From the NCBI GenBank assembly GCA_026387165.1, contig JAPLMG010000003.1:1-13024 (forward strand): a stretch of DNA of 13,024 nucleotides, given 5' to 3'. Under the pieces are notes generated by a model that was given only the letters and a program-made list of their open reading frames with translations, ran no database searches and was not told the origin of the DNA. This stretch comes from Candidatus Omnitrophota bacterium (GTDB lineage Bacteria > Omnitrophota > Gorgyraeia > 2-01-FULL-45-10). Made by a program: the position numbers and the translations under genes. Within the stretch, counting starts at the first letter, position 1. The number at the start of each line of letters is the position of its first letter. Positions 7,401-11,472 of this stretch are shown here, piece after piece.

Positions 7401-10400
7401 GATAATCGATAAGAAGATAAGCGCTAAATTCATCACCGACACTGAAAAGGCTCCGATGCCTATAGGGATGCTGGCATATCACTTATACGATGAGAATGGT
7501 GTTCTTGTAATAATTAACGGCCGTGGAATGATAGAGGAGGAAGCGAAAGAGGCGATCTATCACGAAGCGGCGGAGTCGTATTGGGAGTCCGAATTTGCTA
7601 AAGAGGAGCCGGGTGTTCCGCTGAACGAGATGGCGCGAAGACAGGCGCATCGACTGGCAGCAGCCGAGGAAGTGCTCGCATTCGCTAAAGGCGGTATTAC
7701 ACCGGCGCACGCGCGCATGTTTTCCTATATAGCGTTGGATAAGATTAAGCTGGAGAGGCTCAGAGACGAATTTGAAAAAGAAGTCGACGGCCAGCCGGTC
7801 AGAGAGGAGCATCGGGCTTTAGTCGGCGAGTATCTGGGTGATAAGGCAAGGCAGAATTTTGAATCATATGAAAAGAACATTAATGCCGAGGTCGGCAAAC
7901 TTCTTGAGGCCTGGGCGCTCTGCGAAAGATATGAAGATGCTAAAGATCCCCTTACTCTGCCGGGATTGATAAGGAGCATAAAAAATATAGAAGCCCGTCC
8001 ATATTTAATGGATATCGCGAGTGCCATACTCCTGATTTTAGCCGGGCAGGACGCTGTTAAGCTGGAAAAGGCGGACCGTTTCAATAGAGCCGTATTGTGG
8101 CTTGTATCAGATAAAGACGCGTTAAAAGAAAGATCATTATTGGAGAGGATGAAAAATGAGAATCTTACATTAATGGGCAAGGATACCGATAACGAAGCCA
8201 TGAGGCGCATCCTCAAGCAAATATTTCCGCATGTTGATACATTAAGTAAGTCTCTTGGTAAAAAGGTATCCGTGGAAGTTGCCGCGCCCGAAATACCTTT
8301 AGCTATGATAGACCAGTCTGAGCCTATGAAGCCGGTATGGAGCATAATCATGAAGGCGGATAAAGATACGGTCGCGGTACTTTATCTATCTGACGATAGG
8401 CAGGCAGGTGACAAACGCTTTGGTGGAAACGCGCTTGTGGTGGAATGCCTTATCATCCAAAATCCTGACCCGAAGAAATTAAGGATGCTCAGCCTCTCCA
8501 TCTATCAAAATCTGCGGTTATTGGCCGAGGAGGCGGGATATAGCAAGATAGCCGCCAATGTTTCTTTGAAGGACCTCAATCTTGGAGGATTTCACCTCAT
8601 CGATCTTTACGAATGGGCCGGTTTTAATCCGGTAAGAGAAGATACAGCTATTGTGAATAGGATCAGGGCCGATATCCGTGAGTCCGACAAATCAAACATA
8701 AAAGAGATTGACGAGTTCGTTAAGAACCTCAAATGGGTCCCTAACAGGCTTCTGACTGTGGAATGCCCGATTAAACAAGCAAGAGGGGTGGAGACCGCAC
8801 CAGGCGTAAGTCCACAAGCACAGCCGCCGATGGGCGGGGGGAGTCTCGAGGCAGTCAGGAATGTTGTCAATACCACGAAGGATGCTGAAGATCTGGCAAA
8901 GTGGCTAATCGGTTATGATAGAGATATTGGGCTGGCTGATCTGGCCATAAAGGAGATTGTAAGAATATTATCAGTAAAGAATCCGGGGAAATTGAAGAGA
9001 TTCATTGATTATCTCAAAGAGCTCGCCCCGCCTGCAAGATGGGCTGAATTCGACAGTTGGATCAAACAAGCCGAAAAGGAAGTTGCCGCGCCTCCCGCCG
9101 CGCCGCCGGCATCGGCTGAAGGCGCGGAAGGTTTTATTGTCGAAACGATAAAGCTTTGGGATCTTTGGAACCAGGATAATGAAGCTGAGCTTATCGCTGA
9201 AACTAACCGCTTGCTTGATAACGGCGATTATTTTATATCGAGAGGCGATAGCGATAATATGTTTAAGGCGATCAAAGCCATCAATGATAAATTTCCGTCA
9301 AGTAATAACGCTGCCGTGATCGATATCATAGGCAGGCTATCTGAAAACTTGGAGCAGCATGTCGGTTATGGCCAGAAGGGCGTCTTGATCGTCAGATTCG
9401 ATGAGAAGAGCAACAAGTTATATATAGCGATGATGGATAAGGATGAGGGCTTTTTGATGAAAGAAGTTTATGACAATGGTGTATTCACAAAAAGCGAGGA
9501 CAGCAAAGGTAAAGGTGCTGCTCTGCAGAAAGTTTATTATAGGGCCGCCGAGATGGGGATATGTACTAGAGGGGCGTGGCAAGCCGTGAAAGGCGGCTCC
9601 CTTCCTCAAACATTGCCCGGGGTATCCGGCTTAAGCGGAACATTGGTTTTTGTCTCGATAGATCTTGCCGCGCAAGCGCGGACGCCGGCAGCGCCTATTG
9701 CAGCGTCCGCCGTGAAGACGACATCGCTGACCAGCACGGTTATTGAAATCGGCGAACCGCTGAATAATGCCTTGCATGCTTACACGGAGGGACTGGTGAC
9801 TATAGGTATGAGGGTCGCCGATATGGGATGCGGCACCGGTGGGCTTGCCATACGCTGTGCTAAGAAAGGCGCGCGCGTTGATGCTATCGAGATAGATAAC
9901 GAGACGCTTCAAGCGGCAAAGCAGAATTTCGGGACATTACTGGAAGAGGATGAAGTTGTTCTTCCGCGCGAGGGGCATATACGCGCCGTATTGACTAAAA
10001 ATTTGTTTGACGCCCCTGAAATCACAGATGAAGGTTATGATATCGTCGCCTTTGCGCCTCCTTTACTGAATGAAAAGATGCCGAGCATCAAAGGAGCGAA
10101 AGATAAGAGGATAGCCCAGGACGCTAACTTTGACATCATAAGACGATTCATGAAAGAATCGGCAAAACCCGGGCGGTTGAATCCCGGCGGCAAGATAATT
10201 CTTGTATACGGTTACGAAGAGGAACCTGATCCAGAACGCGGCAATCAGTTTACGCTCGAAGCCATCAATAAAGAATTGGGCAATGTATGGGATATCAATA
10301 TCGTTGAGCCGGACTCAGGCCCTTATTTCGCTATTTACAAATTAACATTAAAGTCTGACATTTTATCCTCCGCAACACCTCTCACAGAAGTGCCTCCCGC

Positions 10401-11244
10401 TACTTTGCCTGCCGCGACGTCGATTGCCGCGGTTTCTTACGCGGACAAGGCGGCCACCATATTGGATGCCGCGCAGAAGATAAAGGATATAGTCGCGTCG
10501 ATATTCCGCAATCTGTTCGACGGCAAGCCGATAAGGATATATGTGCTTGGAGCAACGCCTACGGATGAAAAAGGAAAACAAAACATACGATTAGAGTATA
10601 GCTCGGATGTGATAACCGAGAGGCAAGCCGCGAATCAAGCCATAAACGAAAGATCGGGCATCGGCAGCGGTAATATTAACATAAGCCATACCGTCGGGAT
10701 AGGAGAAGCTAAAAAGAAGATCGCCGATATTCAAAAATTTTCGACAGGTATACCTAAGGAAAGGATGTATTGCGCTATAAGCGCTTCAGTCCTGAATGAA
10801 TTGGAAAATGATAAAGAGCTGAAAAATGAACTCGGCGTTGGAGATGGCGAGAGCGTGACGGACTTCCTGAAAGAGAAAGCGATGTTGATCATAATGCAGG
10901 ATTATGATGAAAAAAAAGTTTATCTTACGCCGTATCTTGAGGCTACGGTATTAGGCCTTGCCATGATAAATCTTTATTCCGAGATGCAGACGAATCATGA
11001 CGATGTTAGCAGCGCCGGGGTTAAGGAGGCTATCAACGTGTTTTCTAATGCGATGAACCTGGCTTCTCCGGATATGTCTAAAAAGGAGATCGATGAAAAG
11101 TTGGCCGAATTCAAAAAAGATCCGAATAAATTTATTAAAGATAATGAGCTGTTTAAAATAACGATCCCTAAAGCTGAGCCTATAGATTATGATGAACTAA
11201 AACGCAATATCGATGAAATGATCGAGGCATGGCGTTCGGTTTAA
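1498..11244 (+). CDS. Giant multidomain secreted/membrane protein with Hint (intein) domain
   Basis: A single uninterrupted frame of about 3,248 codons. I chose ATG 1498 because GAGG lies 5 nt upstream and the protein then opens with a signal peptide: basic start, hydrophobic core VVALAVCFTFIW, cleavage probably after AYA (residue 38). The frame is open from GTG 1408, but those 30 codons are palindromic-repeat DNA. Domains in order (residues): TraB/Tiki/ChaN-like 65-530; HExxE domain 660-800; CSGH motif and transmembrane helix 950-980; Hint 1105-1367; kinase-like about 1380-1615; Rossmann methyltransferase-like 1640-1910; second HExxE domain 1940-2090; helical region; GNAT-like 2275-2385; GHKL-like 2545-2722; methyltransferase 2740-2955; unknown C-terminus 2980-3248. 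Ala/Pro-rich linkers such as APAAP separate most of them. The mosaic resembles the giant ORFs of Omnitrophota. The overall function is unknown. Confidence 0.9.
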   Translation: MVASFRQHIACKVVALAVCFTFIWQSLGPVADAQNAYADSLSSGSSIDISSIKVPPGLGEIMDSSKGSIGKTIIHIRDAHCDYSAQNSISGLIGYLRDNHGIRVVALEGGAGDYDLSVFTDIKDPKIRAKTADYFVRHGEINGAELYAINNPSSVMLYGVEDPKLYIENLNTYRDSLKFKDDALKTLKDLSGSISKLKSKIYPKNYKEFDEKVQLFKDDKMSFEEYAVAIADFAKKENIGLSEYPNISRFYEVMDHENGINMKEADRERNILIDLLNKNLSKKYLEELVAKTVAFNDDAIPAEEYYTYLMDKAKLCGIDLITMPNLVKLAQCAKKTISVNKKALEKEFKSLDSRMCSLFLKTEEERELCSLDKRLFILGRMFSATLVKDDWDYYSAHREEFDSSVIARSPAEGGTKSVPSVIARSEAIASPDLARCPAKGGTTKQSLFDLDTYRLDMEKFYDLSLKRDDVFLEKISSKLKKEKQNNIVLVTGGFHQENLKKLFTDKGYSYVEVLPRIEKADGENPYFGLLSDGMDPIMRAVTESRSNLQIASYLDKELGPIAHDVSNFQVAVAIVEKILSTGQPVYAKIKGKNIEFNLDTGVKELTGGIEGVKFEDLNKFVTTARASIVKAIPLQAAPTPAAPAASIHNVPPAAKPGIGGARKRLIDTDMGLTQLDKDRLGELAKKRSVSETPKEVLPGMTVDYRLIEYFPDDDIGMILSGKAEGAYNLSPPDSDTAYIFMEKGLADYGKALQHEELEIYWQSDLIHNSKPIPEGFTLHQSAHILAWAQQIILNNWTSVDDCPFIKNQIDSIKEVNNLFRLYREDRSGHDGLRRSLGQFTPEQCEVINTFESSIHNYVENKIGGEENAHLDLSNYKERQRKEGSLVDEAGVAIDPLSPKGIDPAIRDIIRKINLLDFVEATGGSCSGHTIAVTSMLRTYYSTMAEDESFPSVVRYIMYAMATALLPVILVVMVLLYSYHRMMSLISHGQEYEDNRIAFFSVEYKKISDEGIWEFDKALLEAKRNRIGVKSEPFPEDYGGLKYIYLMAVPKYSIAGAKEYRDFWEIVNGVVDKFLAKQADVRTAHPFAPAAPPVTGRAPAAPVGLCVTADTMLILRDGRQIPIVRIKAGDYVMSLNEDTRLIEPRRIIGLLDMGIKPVYKLTTESGRSIKTTANHPYLTRTGWVKVCNLKAGVEIAASRDEAKARYFLTRKSLSSSIRNFISGAGGESGVLLALNQFGGKVKSCLYVGLCEGGIAFDNLFGAFSGLEKLKDKVYHYPRSLKAWLPVADVRIGSNAILDLHIYAPLFKKLYHTWTEMSRPGIAWADEMPRGDILWDRVVSIELLGREQVYDIEVEGTHNFIGNNIFAHNTYIEHAAQPPQTPEQAVEKFKAIFGKDHISNVLQFITGTLDLKNIERYSSERIQSFNNREVDKHTLKLKDKGEVIFFTKQSKSGVLSEELKRTKRAYEQGIAPDVMDLGPMLIFKGAAGESFVINFNDLPQNEVRRIISALGLALGKLHESGHTHNDLVVKNSINITDKPQYVLNGQHIFWDGKEDAINFIDFGKTAFGYTAKPLDADEKRLEERRLVLEGLLLKLRNINLDDNEIKSLFNKGYDKGKEMAAATAATSPVTPSLRRSLTRDISAALPDHEQPEIEDLAKRIAEEGTSFISSYLIDEQKTQISKDVDVLIGDKIREAKENGTKKTFTVYGVGLGSNPFELLNFLQILYDKLKKNDEKNIGDWEINIFGIDATPYSLKQAEVTFDPFIAGLGVSRSPTLKLINMNIMDSEGLAAELKDAPNADYVFFRHVFYVNRDGIGKGWLLKKKKELLKDPAYALRAFIAMRNIFLLAKMGTRLVVENSKNMGSPVPVFLPPGCRVDPAPENRGSGLIYIDDPGAMPEKLTDFTDYLRRHKNLTGPAKPAVPPQAGQAPAAPSEGDALKIMGDEDTESVPENIRKAWLDAAGKVSVSEREIIDKKISAKFITDTEKAPMPIGMLAYHLYDENGVLVIINGRGMIEEEAKEAIYHEAAESYWESEFAKEEPGVPLNEMARRQAHRLAAAEEVLAFAKGGITPAHARMFSYIALDKIKLERLRDEFEKEVDGQPVREEHRALVGEYLGDKARQNFESYEKNINAEVGKLLEAWALCERYEDAKDPLTLPGLIRSIKNIEARPYLMDIASAILLILAGQDAVKLEKADRFNRAVLWLVSDKDALKERSLLERMKNENLTLMGKDTDNEAMRRILKQIFPHVDTLSKSLGKKVSVEVAAPEIPLAMIDQSEPMKPVWSIIMKADKDTVAVLYLSDDRQAGDKRFGGNALVVECLIIQNPDPKKLRMLSLSIYQNLRLLAEEAGYSKIAANVSLKDLNLGGFHLIDLYEWAGFNPVREDTAIVNRIRADIRESDKSNIKEIDEFVKNLKWVPNRLLTVECPIKQARGVETAPGVSPQAQPPMGGGSLEAVRNVVNTTKDAEDLAKWLIGYDRDIGLADLAIKEIVRILSVKNPGKLKRFIDYLKELAPPARWAEFDSWIKQAEKEVAAPPAAPPASAEGAEGFIVETIKLWDLWNQDNEAELIAETNRLLDNGDYFISRGDSDNMFKAIKAINDKFPSSNNAAVIDIIGRLSENLEQHVGYGQKGVLIVRFDEKSNKLYIAMMDKDEGFLMKEVYDNGVFTKSEDSKGKGAALQKVYYRAAEMGICTRGAWQAVKGGSLPQTLPGVSGLSGTLVFVSIDLAAQARTPAAPIAASAVKTTSLTSTVIEIGEPLNNALHAYTEGLVTIGMRVADMGCGTGGLAIRCAKKGARVDAIEIDNETLQAAKQNFGTLLEEDEVVLPREGHIRAVLTKNLFDAPEITDEGYDIVAFAPPLLNEKMPSIKGAKDKRIAQDANFDIIRRFMKESAKPGRLNPGGKIILVYGYEEEPDPERGNQFTLEAINKELGNVWDINIVEPDSGPYFAIYKLTLKSDILSSATPLTEVPPATLPAATSIAAVSYADKAATILDAAQKIKDIVASIFRNLFDGKPIRIYVLGATPTDEKGKQNIRLEYSSDVITERQAANQAINERSGIGSGNINISHTVGIGEAKKKIADIQKFSTGIPKERMYCAISASVLNELENDKELKNELGVGDGESVTDFLKEKAMLIIMQDYDEKKVYLTPYLEATVLGLAMINLYSEMQTNHDDVSSAGVKEAINVFSNAMNLASPDMSKKEIDEKLAEFKKDPNKFIKDNELFKITIPKAEPIDYDELKRNIDEMIEAWRSV
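1690..3093 (+). other. TraB/Tiki/ChaN-like domain of the giant protein
   Basis: Residues about 65-532. The start reads IIHIRDAHCDYSAQNSI and then VVALEGGAGDYDL. A histidine on a first strand followed by an acidic VALEG strand is the pattern of the Tiki/TraB and haem-uptake ChaN superfamily. The end reads VLVTGGFHQENLKKLFTDKG, like the closing 'GxGH...L...G' motif of TraB-type proteins. Members include Wnt-cleaving Tiki peptidases and TraB/PrgY pheromone regulators. The middle is helical and charged. About 43 repeat-encoded residues interrupt it (2709-2836). The assignment is by motif only; a distant erythromycin-esterase-like relation is also possible. Confidence 0.5.
2709..2836. repeat. In-frame palindromic repeat insertion inside the giant gene
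   Basis: About 128 bp made of fused copies of the same repeat as at 1396-1483. The cores are GTCCCGCC-GAA-GGCGGAAC (2723-2741) and GTCCCGCC-AAA-GGCGGGAC (2804-2822). It keeps the frame and encodes SSVIARSPAEGGTK and ARCPAKGGTTKQS, low-complexity peptides unlike the flanking helical sequence (HREEFD before, LDTYRLDMEKFYDL after). The behaviour resembles the protein-coding palindromic elements known from Rickettsia. Confidence 0.85.
3478..3900 (+). other. Putative HExxE metal-site domain, copy 1
   Basis: Residues about 661-801. The key motif is HEELEIYW (H754, E755, E758, W761) with AH at residues 782-783, so the second histidine is exactly 29 residues after the first. A second copy at 7309-7760 has the same residues at the same spacing. 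The arrangement looks like a zincin-type metal site, but HExxE is not the standard HExxH, and I know of no named family. It could be a divergent or inactive metallopeptidase. Confidence 0.45.
4195..4737 (+). other. CSGH-motif region interrupted by a transmembrane helix
   Basis: Residues about 900-1080. A helix (PAIRDIIRKINLLDFVEATG) leads into GGSCSGH, a motif reminiscent of TYW3-like proteins. There follows a hydrophobic run from residue 952 to about 979, containing YAMATALLPVILVVMVLLY, which should be a membrane-spanning helix. Then comes a soluble alpha/beta-looking part (IAFFSVEYKKI). If the signal peptide is cleaved, this helix would leave the N-terminal 950 residues in the periplasm and the rest in the cytoplasm. 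The TYW3 resemblance is weak; the helix is clear. Confidence 0.45.
5109..5156 (-). pseudogene. DUF5615 (PIN-like) toxin N-terminal remnant
   Basis: One base after the DUF433 stop codon a minus-strand ATG opens a 15-codon frame, MKFLIDEDNDFRVRK, then TAG. DUF5615 proteins, the usual partners encoded just downstream of DUF433, begin with 'MKFLIDE(N/D)L' and are about 110 aa. Only the first strand and the aspartate/glutamate of that motif remain, and the rest is Hint-domain DNA. The TGATATG junction is typical of a translationally coupled pair. The match is short, so the call rests mainly on position. Confidence 0.6.
5158..5394 (-). CDS. DUF433-family antitoxin, antisense inside the Hint domain
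   Basis: A 78-aa protein with the full DUF433 pattern: ITTDADICHGQPCFKGTRI near the start, then LILELLEAGESPEQIIKSYP and ALTKSHIKAALHFAAE. The family (VapB-like antitoxins with a winged/ribbon DNA-binding fold) normally pairs with DUF5615 PIN-like toxins. The gene has its own sigma70-like promoter (5418-5446), a strong Shine-Dalgarno AAGAGGTG and a 7-nt spacer to its ATG. This makes a chance shadow ORF very unlikely. It lies wholly within, and opposite to, the giant gene's Hint domain, whose frame is open across it. Length and motifs look intact, so it may still be functional although its toxin partner is reduced to a fragment. It is probably autoregulated if functional, and will also meet antisense transcription from the giant gene. 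Confidence 0.88.
   Translation of the reverse strand: MKIENRITTDADICHGQPCFKGTRIMVYLILELLEAGESPEQIIKSYPALTKSHIKAALHFAAELIKSEEYTAFAAGS
5418..5446 (-). promoter_or_regulatory. Near-consensus promoter for the antisense DUF433 gene
   Basis: On the minus strand a perfect TTGACA (5441-5446) and TATAGT (5418-5423) are separated by 17 bp. A TG one base upstream of the second box gives an extended -10. The start point would be near 5411, giving a leader of about 17 nt that begins at the Shine-Dalgarno (5402-5409). This is the best promoter match in the window. Confidence 0.7.
5635..6340 (+). other. Protein-kinase-like (Bud32/LPS-kinase/APH-type) domain
   Basis: Residues about 1380-1615. The catalytic loop is visible as ALGKLHESGHTHNDLVVKN (H1522, N1523, D1524, N1529), and the metal-binding motif as FIDFGK (D1559). 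A candidate N-lobe ATP lysine is K1446 in IFFTKQ. The HxHNDL-to-DFG distance of about 35 residues and the compact size resemble Bud32/RIO, lipopolysaccharide kinases or phosphotransferases rather than a standard Ser/Thr kinase. Catalytic residues look intact. The substrate is unknown. Confidence 0.65.
6420..7230 (+). other. SAM methyltransferase-like Rossmann domain 1
   Basis: Residues about 1640-1910. FTVYGVGLGSNPFELLNFL (from residue 1702) resembles motif I of class I methyltransferases, particularly CheR-like ones. It is followed by a second strand with an acidic end, INIFGIDATPYSLKQAE, then LKLINMNIMD and a fourth strand, ADYVFFRHVFY. The glycine pattern GVGLGS departs somewhat from GxGxG. 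A methyltransferase-like fold is likely; activity is uncertain. Confidence 0.5.
7309..7760 (+). other. Putative HExxE metal-site domain, copy 2
   Basis: Residues about 1938-2088. HEAAESYW (H2022, E2023, E2026, W2029) is followed by RQAH with H2051, again 29 residues after the first histidine. The preceding strands, LVIINGRGMIEEEAKEA, align loosely with AYIFMEKGLADYGKA of copy 1. After the motif it continues as KGGITPAHARMFSY and a long helical segment. A diverged duplicate of the domain at 3478-3900; function unknown. Confidence 0.45.
8320..8650 (+). other. GNAT-like acetyltransferase region
   Basis: Residues about 2275-2385. VAVLYLSDD and ALVVECLIIQNPDP are two beta strands in the usual GNAT order. 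They are followed by a helix (SLSIYQNLRLLAEEAGYSKI), a strand (AANVS) and IDLYEWAGFNPV, which resembles the 'YekxGF' end of GNAT proteins. A clear acetyl-CoA Q/RxxGxG/A loop is missing, so it may be degenerate or only look similar. It is joined to the preceding HExxE domain by a helical stretch. Confidence 0.35.
9130..9665 (+). other. GHKL (histidine-kinase-type) ATPase-like domain
   Basis: Residues about 2545-2722. IIGRLSENLEQH (E2616, N2617) resembles the N-box, DKDEGF (2647-2652) the G1 box, and DSKGKGAAL (G2671, G2673) the G2 box. A final SGTLVFVSI strand fits the end of an anti-sigma or histidine-kinase ATP-binding fold. No phosphoacceptor histidine domain is adjacent. Boxes are diverged, so nucleotide binding is probable but not certain. 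Confidence 0.5.
9715..10360 (+). other. SAM methyltransferase domain 2
   Basis: Residues about 2740-2955. Motif I is a textbook VADMGCGTGGLAI (from residue 2773), motif II is VDAIEIDNETLQAAKQNF, and motif IV reads FAPPLLN (from residue 2852), a variant of the NPPY/xPPx motif of RsmC/PrmC-type small-molecule, rRNA or protein methyltransferases. The late strand GGKIILVYG is also present. The domain looks complete and active. The substrate is unknown. Confidence 0.75.
10440..11241 (+). other. C-terminal domain of the giant protein, no recognised family
   Basis: Residues about 2982-3248. An alpha/beta part (IRIYVLGATP ... EYSSDV) is followed by a charged, helical tail ending IDEMIEAWRSV. The run YLEATVLGLAMINLYSE is amphipathic rather than membrane-spanning. 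I do not recognise a family and see no catalytic signature. Confidence 0.4.
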
Positions 11245-11255
11245 CAAAAGAGTTT

Positions 11256-11329
11256 GTCCGCGCGGACGGGTCTCTAGCGCGTCCCGCCGTGCGATGCAGC
11301 CGTAGGAGAGGGAGACCTTTCCTACGGCT
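11256..11329. repeat. Palindrome pair directly after the giant gene
   Basis: GTCCGCGCGGAC (11256-11267) is a perfect 12-bp palindrome. AGCCGTAGGA (11298-11307) and TCCTACGGCT (11320-11329) form a 10-bp stem with a 12-nt loop. There is no T-run after either, so they look more like interspersed repeats than a classical terminator, although the second could stall transcription leaving the giant gene. Confidence 0.55.
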
Positions 11330-11350
11330 ACTTATTGATTACTGACAAGA

Positions 11351-11400
11351 GAGATTGCTTCCCCCACACCCAGCAAACTGGGCGTGGGGTCGCAATGACG
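11351..11400. repeat. Interspersed palindromic repeat, intergenic copy
   Basis: The ends are gagattgctt and cgcaatgacg, the reverse orientation of the repeat family at 1396-1483. The centre is a different hairpin, CCCCACACCCAG with CTGGGCGTGGGG around a CAAA loop, with one mismatch. The conserved ends with an exchangeable core define the family in this window. Confidence 0.75.
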
Positions 11401-11408
11401 AAAAGATC

Positions 11409-11434
11409 GTAGGGCAGGTTTAAACCTGCCCTAC
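11409..11434. repeat. Perfect 26-bp palindrome (second repeat family)
   Basis: GTAGGGCAGGTTT is followed directly by its exact reverse complement, with no loop. It is unrelated in sequence to the neighbouring repeat family. It lies just upstream of the Memo gene's predicted promoter and could bind a dimeric protein or simply be a mobile repeat. Confidence 0.7.
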
Positions 11435-11437
11435 AGC

Positions 11438-11466
11438 TTTACACCTTTAGTGTATTGTGGTAATAT
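11438..11466 (+). promoter_or_regulatory. Candidate promoter giving a leaderless Memo-AMMECR1 transcript
   Basis: TTTACA (11438-11443) and TAATAT (11461-11466) are 17 bp apart, with TGG just before the second box (extended -10). The predicted start point, about 7 nt after the -10 box, coincides with the GTG start codon at 11473. Confidence 0.5.
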
Positions 11467-11472
11467 GAGCGT

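Noticed and set aside
7725..8351. Long minus-strand ORF (208 aa) opposite the second HExxE and helical region
   Set aside because: Serine/leucine-rich composition typical of antisense shadows; no recognisable motif or start signal.
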